Below, piece by piece: positions 20,167 to 29,200 of a stretch of DNA of 64,000 nucleotides; the stretch's first letter is position 1, and each line of letters opens with the position of its first letter. A program made the position numbers and the translations under genes. Below the pieces are notes generated by a model. That model was not told the origin of the DNA. It searched no databases and saw only the letters and a program-made list of their open reading frames with translations. Source of the stretch: DASQDN01 sp963844855 (GTDB lineage: Bacteria > Acidobacteriota > Terriglobia > Bryobacterales > Bryobacteraceae); contig CAWJQP010000098.1 of the NCBI GenBank assembly GCA_963844855.1, positions 1 to 64,000 of the forward strand, given 5' to 3'.

Positions 20167-22417
20167 ATGCGTGCAACGGTTCTTCTGATCACCGTGTGTG
20201 TGGCTCTGGTCGCACAGACGAAGCTCCCCCCACCCGCCGACATCAAAGTTGATTTCGAGAAGGACGTCCAACCGATCCTGGCTCAAAAATGTCATTCCTG
20301 CCACGGTGAAGAAGCGCAACAGTCCGGGCTCCGGCTCGATCGACGGCAACAGGCGCTTCGCGGTGGTGATTACGGACCAGTCATTGTTGTCGGGAAGAGT
20401 GCAGAAAGCAAGCTGATCCGGCGACTGGTGAATGGCGATGGCGGATTACAAATGCCGCCCACAGGTCCACTTTCCGATGAGGAGATCGGAATCCTGCGCG
20501 CGTGGATCGACCAGGGGGCAGATTTCCGCATCCAGGTTCAGGAAGAAGCGCCGGCCAGACCGATGGACCCGAAGGTAGCTGCCTTCCTTTCGGCTGTGCG
20601 TGCGGGAGATACGAAAGCGGTAGAAAAATCGATTGCGGCAGAGCCGGAGTTGGCAAAGGCGAAGGATTCGGCAGGCTCGACTGCTCTGCATCACGCGGCG
20701 GGATTCGGTTCTCTTTCCACAATGAAAGAGTTGCTGGCCAAAGGCGCTGACGTGAATGCGAAGAACAGGCGGAAATCGACACCGCTGTTCTGGGCCTTGC
20801 ACGATGAGGCGAAGGTACGTCTATTGATGGAACACGGCGCAGACATCAATGCCGTACAAATTGATGGTCGAACCCCTGTGTATCAGGCGGCAACGATGGG
20901 TAACGCCGTGGCAGTTCTTCGGCTTTTCCTCGATAAGGGCGCTAATCCAAACGCGAAGACGATGGTTGGATCGACGCCATTGATGCAAGCAGCGCGGGGC
21001 AATTTGGAAGCGATGCGTTTGTTGATTGAGAAAGGCGCCGACGTCAACGCGAAGACCGCCGGTGGAGCGACAGCGTTGATGGCTGCCGCCACGACCGGAA
21101 GGGCGCAAGCGGTGCGCATGCTTCTTGAAAAAGGCGCTGACGCGAATGTGAGAACGAAGAAGAATGACACCGCTCTCGGTGATGCCGCGACTACCGGCGA
21201 TGAGGCGACAGTGAAGCTTCTTCTCGAACATACGAAAGACATCAATGTGCAGGATATCCGCGGCTACTCGCCATTGCTGTACGCTGCCGGGTCGGACACG
21301 ATGCCTGCTGCGTCCGTGAAAATGCTTCTGGCGAAAGGCGCGAACCAGGATGCCAAAGGAGATGAAGAAACGGCTCGGATGCTGGCCGTGAAACGTGGCG
21401 ACAGCGAGGTCGCGCGACTGCTGGGAGCATCGGAAGAAGACAGGAAGCTGCTCGGCGTGGCCCCGGTTCCGGAAGGCAGCGGACGGTTCCGTTCGATCGC
21501 CGAGGCGGTCAAGCCGGCGTTTGCGCTTCTCGAGACAGCAGAGCCACAACTTCATTCGCATCGGTGGTTGCAATTCCTGTCACGCGCAGGATCTGCCGTC
21601 GGCTGCGGCTGCGCTGGCGCGAGACCGGGGGCTTCCGGCTCCGAAGCTCATCCCGCAACTTCCGGCTCACATGCACGGGAACAATGCTGTACGGATGATG
21701 GATCTCAACACGTTTGGACCCGCCGGAGTGGCGTGGGAAATGTTCGATTTCGGAATGAATCACACTCCTCGCGATGAATATACCGACTCGGTTGTGCGGT
21801 ATCTCAAGGCGATGCAGTTGCCGGAAGGTGATTGGCTCACGATCGAGAGCCGGCGACCTCCGATGGCGGCAGGCCGGCATCAAACTGCGGCTCTGGCGAT
21901 CTATTCGCTGAAGCAGTACGGACTGCCTTCCGATAAAGCCGATACAGACAAGGTAATCGCGCGTGCAGCCGGATGGCTGGAGACGGCTCCCCCGGCCACA
22001 ACCCAAGACCGCGCTTTTCAGGTGATGGGATTGGCATGGGCGAATGCCAAGTCGGTTACATCGGCCGCAAAAGCATTGGCCGCGATGCAACGCCCGGATG
22101 GCGGCTGGAGCCAGCTACCGACTATGGGTTCGGACGCCTACGCAACGGGTGAAGCACTCTATGCTTTGGCGATGGCCAAGATGCCCGTTACAGATCCGGT
22201 CTATCAAAAGGGAGTGAAGTATCTTTTGCGTACACAGGCTCCTGACGGGTCGTGGCATGTAAGATCACGCTCCATCTGGGTGCAGCCTTACTTTGAGAGC
22301 GGCTTCCCTTATGGGCATGACCAATGGATCTCCGCCGCAGGAACGAGTTGGGCGACGATGGCGCTCGCACTGACGGTGGAGCCGCAGAGGATCAGCCAGA
22401 ACGTTTCTGCGAAATAA
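20167..22417 (+). CDS. Cytochrome c-ankyrin repeat-cyclase-fold fusion protein (one frameshift)
   Basis: Exported protein of about 750 residues. ATG 20167 has GGAGG upstream. Order: signal peptide (1-16); cytochrome c domain with heme motif CHSCH at 42-46 and axial-Met loop LQMPP (94-98); ankyrin repeats (about 135-420, e.g. GSTALHHAAGFGSLSTMKELLAKGADVNAK). A frame change near 21537 leads to a second heme motif CNSCH. The rest is an alpha-helical domain with MQRPDGGWSQLP and QAPDGSWHVRSR, like the QW repeats of squalene/prenyltransferase-type alpha-toroids. Both halves are conserved in style and the junction falls inside a continuous domain, so I treat it as one gene. A periplasmic redox or sensing role is only inferred. 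Confidence 0.8.
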
Positions 22418-22446
22418 TGCGCTAGTTTCGACATAGAATAGTGCGC

Positions 22447-23688
22447 ATGAATCGGCGCACGTTCTTGAAGGCAGCGACTGGGGCTCCCATCGCGCTGCAG
22501 CAATTAGCAGCTCAACATAAAGGCAAAGTTAAGATCACCGACGTGAAGGTGATGATCGTGCGCGGTACCTGGGATTGGAACCTGGTGCGCATCGATACAG
22601 ACGCCGGCGTGTCGGGCATTGGCGAGGCGTACTGGGGATTCGGCGTTAAGGATCTGATCCTGAACCAGCTCAAGCAGCAGGTTGTGGGTGAGGATCCTTT
22701 TAACGTCGACAAGCTGTACACGAAGATGCTGATGCGTAGCGCCGGACAGGGAGCGCTTGCAGGCGTTACAGTAACAGCGGCCAGTGGGGTCGAGATCGCT
22801 TTGTGGGATCTCGCGGGACGACTGCTGCAGACGCCAGCATGCAATCTGCTCGGTGGACGATTCCGCGATCGCGTGCGATTTTATCGAACAATGCCGTCGG
22901 TAAAGAATCCTGAGGATCTGCAGCAATGGCGCGATCAGGTGCGTCAGGCCAAAGCGGAGAAGTTCGGATGGACGGCTTTCAAGTTTCAGGGTGACGGCAT
23001 TCCTCCGGCCGCCGATCCACAGTACAAGGAGCCCGGTCACGATCCCTATACGCGCGGGCTTACGGCCAAGGATCTGCGACGCATCGGGAAGGCGATGGAG
23101 ACGGTTCGCGAGGAGCTCGGCCCGGACCTCGATTTCGGAATCGAAGCACACTGGCGCTATGACGTTCGCGATGCCATCAACATGGCCAAGGTCATCGAGC
23201 CGGTGAAGCCGATGTGGCTGGAAGATCCGGTGCCGCCGGGCAATCCTGAGTCAATGGCTTACGTGACGCGTAATGTCAACGTTCCGATTTCGACGGGCGA
23301 GAACCTTTACACGCGCGATGGATTCCGGAAGCTCATCGAGTTGCAGGGCTGCGATTATGTCCACATCGACATTCCGAAGTCGGGAGGTCTGCTGGAGGCG
23401 AAACGCATTCACGATTTGGCCGATAATTACTACATTCCGACGGCAGCTCACAATCCTGCGAGCCCCGTGGGCACGATCGCTTCTGCGCATGCGGCGGCGT
23501 CGATGCGGGATTTCCGTGTTCACGAGCTCGCACGGTATATCGACTGGTGGCAGGATCTTGTGATTCATGACGGCCCGATCTTTGAGAACGGATATCACAC
23601 GATCCGTGATAAGCCAGGGTTCGGGATCGAGTTGAATCCCGATGTCGTGAAGGCTCACCTGGCTCCCGGGGAGACTTGGTGGGGCTAG
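22447..23688 (+). CDS. Mandelate racemase/enolase-superfamily enzyme with Tat-like leader
   Basis: A 413-residue member of the enolase superfamily, closest in pattern to the D-galactonate dehydratase (DgoD) group. Metal ligands are expected in FGIEAHW, WLEDP and STGEN; the C-terminal His of AHNPASPVGTIA is a candidate catalytic acid/base. The family abstracts a proton alpha to a carboxylate with Mg2+; the sugar-acid substrate is not defined. MNRRTFLKAATGAPIALQQLAA looks like a Tat signal, so the enzyme may be exported, which is unusual for the fold. An in-frame GTG lies two codons upstream (22441). Confidence 0.88.
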   Translation: MNRRTFLKAATGAPIALQQLAAQHKGKVKITDVKVMIVRGTWDWNLVRIDTDAGVSGIGEAYWGFGVKDLILNQLKQQVVGEDPFNVDKLYTKMLMRSAGQGALAGVTVTAASGVEIALWDLAGRLLQTPACNLLGGRFRDRVRFYRTMPSVKNPEDLQQWRDQVRQAKAEKFGWTAFKFQGDGIPPAADPQYKEPGHDPYTRGLTAKDLRRIGKAMETVREELGPDLDFGIEAHWRYDVRDAINMAKVIEPVKPMWLEDPVPPGNPESMAYVTRNVNVPISTGENLYTRDGFRKLIELQGCDYVHIDIPKSGGLLEAKRIHDLADNYYIPTAAHNPASPVGTIASAHAAASMRDFRVHELARYIDWWQDLVIHDGPIFENGYHTIRDKPGFGIELNPDVVKAHLAPGETWWG

Positions 23689-23892
23689 GGCGAACGTCGC
23701 CGCTGGACCACACGAAACGCGGCTGCATTGCTTTTGCCAGCGGCGGTGTTGACGCGAATCTCCTGCATACGGTTGGCGTGCGACGAAAAAGGCAATGATA
23801 ATGGTTGGGACTCAATGCTTCCAGGCGATTAGTTTGCCGCATTCCGGATTTGAAGTCCAGTGGTGCGCTCATGCGGTATCATTGCGCTCATT

Positions 23893-25002
23893 ATGAGACG
23901 CAGGAGTTTTCTCGGGGCTCCTATTGCCGCTTCGTTCGCGCCGCAGCAAGTGGCAGCCGCTGCGACGGAGTCGCGTGTCTATGCAATGGGCGACGGCATT
24001 CCTTACAGTCCAACGGAATACGCTCAGTTGCTCGCAAAGGTTCCCGATGTCGAAGCAGACGACTTCTCACGTGGGGGTGTCGTTGAGAAGCTCGAGGCGC
24101 AGATGGCTTCGCTGCTCGGCAAGGAGACGGCAGTGTGGTTTCCGACCGGGACGCTGGCGAATCATGTTGCTGTTCGGATTCTTGCAGGGGCAAACAGCAG
24201 AGTACTGGTTCCGGCAGAAAGCCATCTCTACAACGATTGCGGCGACTGTTGCCAGACACTCAGCGGGTTGAATCTGATTCCTCTCGGACAGGCCAAGTCG
24301 ACCTTCACGCTCGAAGAAGTCGAGAAGGCGAATAGTTCCGCAATGCTCGGCCGGGTCGCGGCGCCGATTGGCGCGATCGAGATAGAGACGCCGATGCGTC
24401 GGCGTCTTGGAGAACGTTTCGATTTCGATGAGATGAAAAAGATCTCGGCATGGGCGCGGGGTCGCAAGGTTGGTTTGCATCTCGATGGGGCGCGGTTGTT
24501 GATCGAGACTGCCTACAGCGGACGGCCTGTTAGCGACTACACCTCGCTGTTCGATACCGTTTACGTGTCGCTTTATAAGTATCTGAATGCGGCAAGCGGA
24601 GCAGTCCTGGCCGGCCCGAAGGCGCTCCTCGAGAACGTCTATCACATGCGGAGAATGTTCGGTGGCGGATTGCCGCAGGTATGGCCCTTCGCCGCAGTTG
24701 CTCTTCATACGCTGAAAGACTTCGAGGCGAATTTTCGCAAGGCCCGTGAGACATCGGAAGCCGTCTTGAAGGCGCTTACCGCTGATTCCAGCTTCGCGAT
24801 CGAACGCATTGCGAATGGGACGAACATCTTTCGTCTGCGCGTACATAGCGTGAACGCGCCGGTGTATCATCTGCGGCTGGAAGAGGCCGGCATCAGCGCG
24901 GCTGCGCCGCAGCAGGATTGGTTTGCGCTTCGCGTGAACGCGACTTGGGCGCGCGTTCCTCCGGAAGAGATCGTTGCGCGCTTTCGCAAGGCGCTCGGCT
25001 GA
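23893..25002 (+). CDS. Threonine aldolase-like beta-eliminating lyase with Tat-like leader
   Basis: PLP-dependent fold-type I enzyme of 369 residues related to low-specificity L-threonine aldolase, which cleaves threonine to glycine and acetaldehyde. Visible segments: AVWFPTGTLANHVAVRI (PLP phosphate region), GLHLDGARLLIETAY (the Asp that contacts the pyridine nitrogen and the following Arg), SLYKYLNAASGAVLAG (candidate Schiff-base Lys). The N-terminus MRRRSFLGAPIAASFAPQQ resembles a Tat leader. The 204 bp before it hold no clear gene. Substrate specificity is uncertain. Confidence 0.85.
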   Translation: MRRRSFLGAPIAASFAPQQVAAAATESRVYAMGDGIPYSPTEYAQLLAKVPDVEADDFSRGGVVEKLEAQMASLLGKETAVWFPTGTLANHVAVRILAGANSRVLVPAESHLYNDCGDCCQTLSGLNLIPLGQAKSTFTLEEVEKANSSAMLGRVAAPIGAIEIETPMRRRLGERFDFDEMKKISAWARGRKVGLHLDGARLLIETAYSGRPVSDYTSLFDTVYVSLYKYLNAASGAVLAGPKALLENVYHMRRMFGGGLPQVWPFAAVALHTLKDFEANFRKARETSEAVLKALTADSSFAIERIANGTNIFRLRVHSVNAPVYHLRLEEAGISAAAPQQDWFALRVNATWARVPPEEIVARFRKALG

Positions 25003-25005
25003 GCT

Positions 25006-25505
25006 CTACTCGGAGAGGATGGGCTCGGTGACTTCTTCTTCTCTCGGGGCCAACTCCCGGTGCCGTGATAAGAAGCGAACGCAGGCGTTCCATCGAAGGA
25101 CCGCGTCGTCATTCCCCGCAGGACGAAGATTTTCCGCTTCCTCAAATAAGCGCAGAGCGTTACCGATCCATTCGTAAACGTAATAGCGCGCGCCCTGACC
25201 TCCGCCCTTGTGGCGGGCTTTGGCGCGACGCTCCCAGGCGATGCCAGCGTAATAGGCCCGATCGTACGGAGAATCGAGCAGGGCCGCGGCGGACAAAGCG
25301 TTCCCGAAGGCGTGGGCATCCTCCTGAATCTGGTCCGTTAGCGCGAGGATCAGACTGATGCGGGCATGCTCATTGCCTGGGTCGACTTCGAGGATGTCCC
25401 GGCAAATGCTTTCCGCCTCTCCGGTTCATTCAGCAAGCGATAACGCTCCGCCTTGGCAAGCGCGCCGGGAACGCTGTCCGGCGAGATCGGTTTCGGCGCG
25501 AACAT
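25006..25505 (-). CDS. TPR-like protein downstream of sdhB (frameshifted)
   Basis: The start is MFAPKPISPDSVPGALAKAERYRLLNEPE (ATG at 25505-25503). The frame changes near 25420, after which it reads AESICRDILEVDPGNEHARISLILALTDQI, a TPR-like helix pair, and ends ...EEEVTEPILSE. About 166 residues when joined. It is the last gene of the succinate dehydrogenase operon, 14 bp after sdhB. Its role is unknown; a scaffolding or assembly task for the complex is only suggested by position. Confidence 0.7.
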
Positions 25506-25519
25506 TGCACTTCCCTCCT

Positions 25520-26257
25520 TCAGAGGATGCGTAACAGCTTCTTCAGCGGATCGAAGAACTTGTCGACAACACGCTCTTTCAGCGGGATAATCGCGTTCTC
25601 GGTAATTGTAATCGATTCGGGACAGACCTGGCGGCAGCAGGTTGTGATGTTGCAGTAGCCGATGCTGTGCTTGTCCTTCAGGTCCTTGATACGATCGTCG
25701 GTATCGAGCGGATGCATCTCGAGCGCAGCCGCATAGACGAAGAAGCGCGGCCCGATGAATTCCTCGTGCTTGTGGTGCTCGCGCAGCACGTGGCATACGT
25801 CCTGGCAGAGGAAACACTCGATGCACTTTCGAAACTCCTGCACGCGATCGACGTCGGCCTGCTGCATTCGCCAGGTTCCATCCGGCGCGTCGGGCGCGCG
25901 CGGCTTGAACTTCTGATCGTCTTCTTGACGCGGAAGTTCCAGGAGACATCCGTGACCAGATCGCGGATCGAGGGGAACGCATGCATCGGCTCGACGATGA
26001 CGGGCATGTCGAGATTCAGCTCGCTGAGCCGCGTCATGCACATCAGCTTCGGCATGCCGTTGATCTCAGCGGAGCACGAGCCGCATTTGCCCGCTTTGCA
26101 GTTCCATCGCACAGCGAGATCGGGCGCCTGCTCGGCCTGTATGCGATGGACCGCATCGAGGACGACCATGCCCTCGTCGACCTGAGTTTTGTAGTCCTGA
26201 AACGCTCCGCCGTTCGCATCGCCACGCCAGATTCGAAATAAGGCTTGCGTCGGCCAT
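25520..26257 (-). CDS. sdhB: Succinate dehydrogenase iron-sulfur subunit (frameshifted)
   Basis: Electron-transfer subunit of complex II. The [2Fe-2S] ligands are in CKAGKCGSC...C, the [4Fe-4S] in CIECFLCQDVC, and the [3Fe-4S] in CCRQVCPE. ATG 26257 follows the sdhA stop directly (TAGATG). The frame changes near 26225 (needed to read RGDANGGAFQDYKTQVDEG) and near 25940. About 246 residues. The sequence style (EHHKHEEFIGPRFFVYAAALEMHP) resembles mycobacterial Sdh1 (Rv0247c) more than the E. coli type; this is a recollection, not an alignment. Confidence 0.88.
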
Positions 26258-28082
26258 CTATTTCATCTCCTCGATGACCTGATTCAATTCTTCGGGCAGC
26301 GGCTGAACGCGGCCGTTTCTCGACGACCATCTCACCGTTCGATCCGCGACTGAATGACGATGTTGTATTTGCCCCACTCGGGGTCCTTCTCGGGATAGTC
26401 TTCCCGGAACTGCGCTCCGCGGCTCTCCTTGCGCAGCAACGCCGCGCGCGTGATCGCCTCGGAGACATCCAGCATGTTCGGGAAGATCCATCGCCGTATG
26501 CCAGCCGTTGTTGTACTGACGGTGATTGGCGAATCCCGTGCGGACGCGCTCGCGTCTTGAGCTTCTCGATCGACGACGAGAGCGCGTTCCATCTCGCTCC
26601 TCGGTCCGCACGATGCCGACAAGGTCCTGCATGAAGTCCTGCAACTCGTACTGAATCTGAGTACGGGTTCTCGCCGGCGGCTAGCCGCTTTCGAACGGCG
26701 CGAGCGCGTTCGTAATCGCGGCGTTAACCTGGGCGTCATCGATTGTAGCGGCCGCGCTGTTACGCGCGAACTCGGCGGCATACTGGCCGGCGCGCTTGCC
26801 GAACACGATCAGGTCGGATAGAGAGTTCCCACCCAGCCGGTTGGCGCCGTGCAGTCCCGCGGCGGCTTCGCCAGCGGCGAATAGGCCCGGCACAGTGGAA
26901 GCTTGCGAGTCGCCATCCACCCGCACGCCGCCCATCATGTAATGAGTGGTCGGTCCGACTTCCATCGGCACTTGCGTGATGTCGATCTCGGCAAGCTGCT
27001 TGAACTGGTGATACATGCTGGGCAGTTTGCGCTTGATGTGCTCGGCTCCGTTCGGAAGACGTTCTTTGATCCAAGCGATATCGAGAAACACGCCGCCATG
27101 CGGACTTCCCCGACCCGCCTTGACTTCCCGATTGATGCATCGCGCGACGTGATCGCGCGTTAGTAACTCGGGTGGACGGCGGGCGTTCTTATCGCCTTGC
27201 GTGTATCGCCAGCCTTCTTCTTCTGAATCGGCGGTCTGGGACTTGTAAGTTGTCCGGAATGTCGTCGAACATGAAGCGGCGGCCTTCGCTATTGCGAAGA
27301 ACACCACCTTCGCCGCGAACGCCTTCGGTGACAAGGATGCCGCGCACGCTGATGGGCCACACCATGCCGGTGGGATGGAACTGCACGAACTCCATGTCAA
27401 GCAGTTCGGCGCCGGCGCGATACGCGAGCGCGTGTCCGTCGCCGGTGTACTCCCAACTGTTGCTGGTGATCTTGAATGCCCGGCCGATTCCGCCCGTTGC
27501 GATGACGACCGCTTTCGCGCTCCAAAGGATGAAGTGGCCATTCTCACGGTCGTAGCCGAATGCTCCGGCAATGCGACCGCCATCGAGGAGCAGGCTGAGG
27601 ACCGTGCATTCCATGTGGACTTCCATGCCGGTATGGATGCCATGGTCCTGAAGGGTGCGGATCATCTCCAGCCCGGTGCGATCGCCGACGTGCGCGAGCC
27701 TGGGATATCGATGGCCGCCGAAGTTCCGCTGGAGAATTCGGCCGTCTTTGGTGCGATCGAAGAGAGCGCCCCACGCCTCAAGTTCTTGGACACGCTCGGG
27801 AGCTTCTTTGGCGTGCAACTCGGCCATTCGCCAGTTGTTGAGATATTGCCCACCGCGCATCGTGTCGGCAAAGTGGACACGCCAATTGTCACGATCGTCG
27901 ACATTGGCGAGCGCTGCCGCGACGCCACCTTCCGCCATCACGGTGTGGGCTTTGCCGAGAAGTGACTTGCAGACAACACCGACTTTGACACCAGAGGCAG
28001 CCGCTTCGATCGCAGCGCGAAGACCTGCGCCGCCCGCTCCGATGACCAGAACGTCGTAGGAATACGACTGGAAATCCGCCAT
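26258..28082 (-). CDS. sdhA: Succinate dehydrogenase flavoprotein subunit (frameshifted)
   Basis: Catalytic FAD subunit oxidising succinate to fumarate. The N-terminal dinucleotide fold VIGAGGAGLRAAIEAAASG is followed by GKAHTVMAEGG, the region of the FAD-linking His. QFHPTGM and the substrate-site motif ELLTRDHVARCI are present, then YMMGGVRVDGDSQ and GLFAAGEAAAGLHGANRLGGNSL. The C-terminal part is spread over several frames (changes near 27250, 26690 and several between 26640 and 26320) and ends EELNQVIEEMK. About 608 residues when joined. Its ATG overlaps the TAA of the membrane-subunit gene by one base. Confidence 0.88.
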
Positions 28083-28897
28083 TAAAGGATTCTCCAGTCG
28101 GACCAGATGCCCATCGAGCAGAGACGCACGTAGATGTCAGCGAAACCGACGGAAAAGAGGCTCGCCCAAGCCCAGATTTTGTGTTTTCCGTTCAGACAAC
28201 TGACGCAATCGTAGAGCTTATGGCGGGCAGGATGCTCGGAAAGGCGGTTCAGTCCGCCGCCGACCAGATGCCGGAAGGCGTGACAACCGAAGACGTAGCC
28301 GCCGATGAGGATGACGTTGATCAACAGAATGATCGTCCCGAGGCCGATGCCGAATCCATCTTCGAACCAGAGCGCCTTCCAAACATCCCAGACGAGGAAC
28401 GCCCAAATGATGTAGGAGAGCCGAAGAAATTGACGGTGTAGATTCTGGGAAATCAGGGGAAGGCTGTTTTCGCCCCAGTAAGACTTGCGCGGCTCGCCGA
28501 CTGAGCAGGCTGGAGGATCGGCCCAGAACGCTTTGTAATACGCGCCGCGGTAATAGTAGCAGGTAAACCGGAACAGACCGGGTATCCAGAGAATAAAGAA
28601 GGCCGGGGAGAAGGGCAGGAAATCGGGATACCAGGATGGCTTCGGCCCGAGCATTGCGTGCGGCGAATCGCCGTATATTTCAGGCGAATAGAAGGGCGAA
28701 ATATATGGTCCGTAGGTGTAGTGGGCGTTCTGAAATGCTGCCCAGTTTGCATAGACGAGGAAAGCTCCGAAACCGAGAAACACCAACAAGGGAGAAAGCC
28801 ACCAAGTGTCGCGGCGAGAGGTGTTCCCAAAACGACCATTGACCCACAAAACATCTGGCGCGGCCCCGCGGGGCTTCGTGTTCGACGTAGTTTGCAT
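28082..28897 (-). CDS. sdhC: Succinate dehydrogenase membrane subunit, Sdh1-like
   Basis: Integral membrane protein of 271 residues, first gene of the operon. It has about five hydrophobic helices (WLSPLLVFLGFGAFLVY, FFILWIPGLFRFTCYYY, LRLSYIIWAFLVWDVW, GTIILLINVILIGGYVFG, WAWASLFSVGFADIYV) and several His near membrane edges (HRQFLRLSY, HAFRHLVGGG) that could ligate heme. The order membrane subunit-flavoprotein-iron-sulfur subunit and the DPPACSVGEPRKSYWGE stretch recall Mycobacterium Sdh1 (Rv0249c-Rv0247c). ATG 28897 is chosen because the sequence upstream in frame is unlike the family; no strong ribosome site precedes it. Confidence 0.82.
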   Translation of the reverse strand: MQTTSNTKPRGAAPDVLWVNGRFGNTSRRDTWWLSPLLVFLGFGAFLVYANWAAFQNAHYTYGPYISPFYSPEIYGDSPHAMLGPKPSWYPDFLPFSPAFFILWIPGLFRFTCYYYRGAYYKAFWADPPACSVGEPRKSYWGENSLPLISQNLHRQFLRLSYIIWAFLVWDVWKALWFEDGFGIGLGTIILLINVILIGGYVFGCHAFRHLVGGGLNRLSEHPARHKLYDCVSCLNGKHKIWAWASLFSVGFADIYVRLCSMGIWSDWRIL

Positions 28898-29200
28898 GCT
28901 TGTTTGTGATCGTGTCCTAAGGCTGGGAGGCAGTATATCGTATCGAGTTCTTACGCCTAGTTCGGCCGGCGCCGTCCCATGGAGTCTGGACATTTTGACC
29001 GGATCAGATTCGGTTGGTTAGTGTTCTACGTTACGCCGTCAGCGGCGGTTAATTGGCTTCGTCTCCCAAAGGGCAGGGAATACCACCGCTAACGAAGGCG
29101 GGCCTTTAGCGGCCAACCTGAGTTCACTCATTCGTGTCGGAGAGCAGCTATCGGGTCTACGCGCGCCGTTCAATGCGGGATAGCCATCGCTAAGATGATG
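28898..29200. other. Intergenic region upstream of the sdh operon
   Basis: About 300 bp with no supported gene. It must contain the promoter of the minus-strand succinate dehydrogenase operon, but no convincing -35/-10 pair was found. It also lies after the stop of the S41 peptidase gene; no strong terminator hairpin was recognised. Confidence 0.4.

Noticed and set aside
23689..23892. Short minus-strand frame (ending in ...NAAAFRVVQRRRSP)
   Set aside because: About 45 codons without start signal or family; could be a remnant but cannot be supported.
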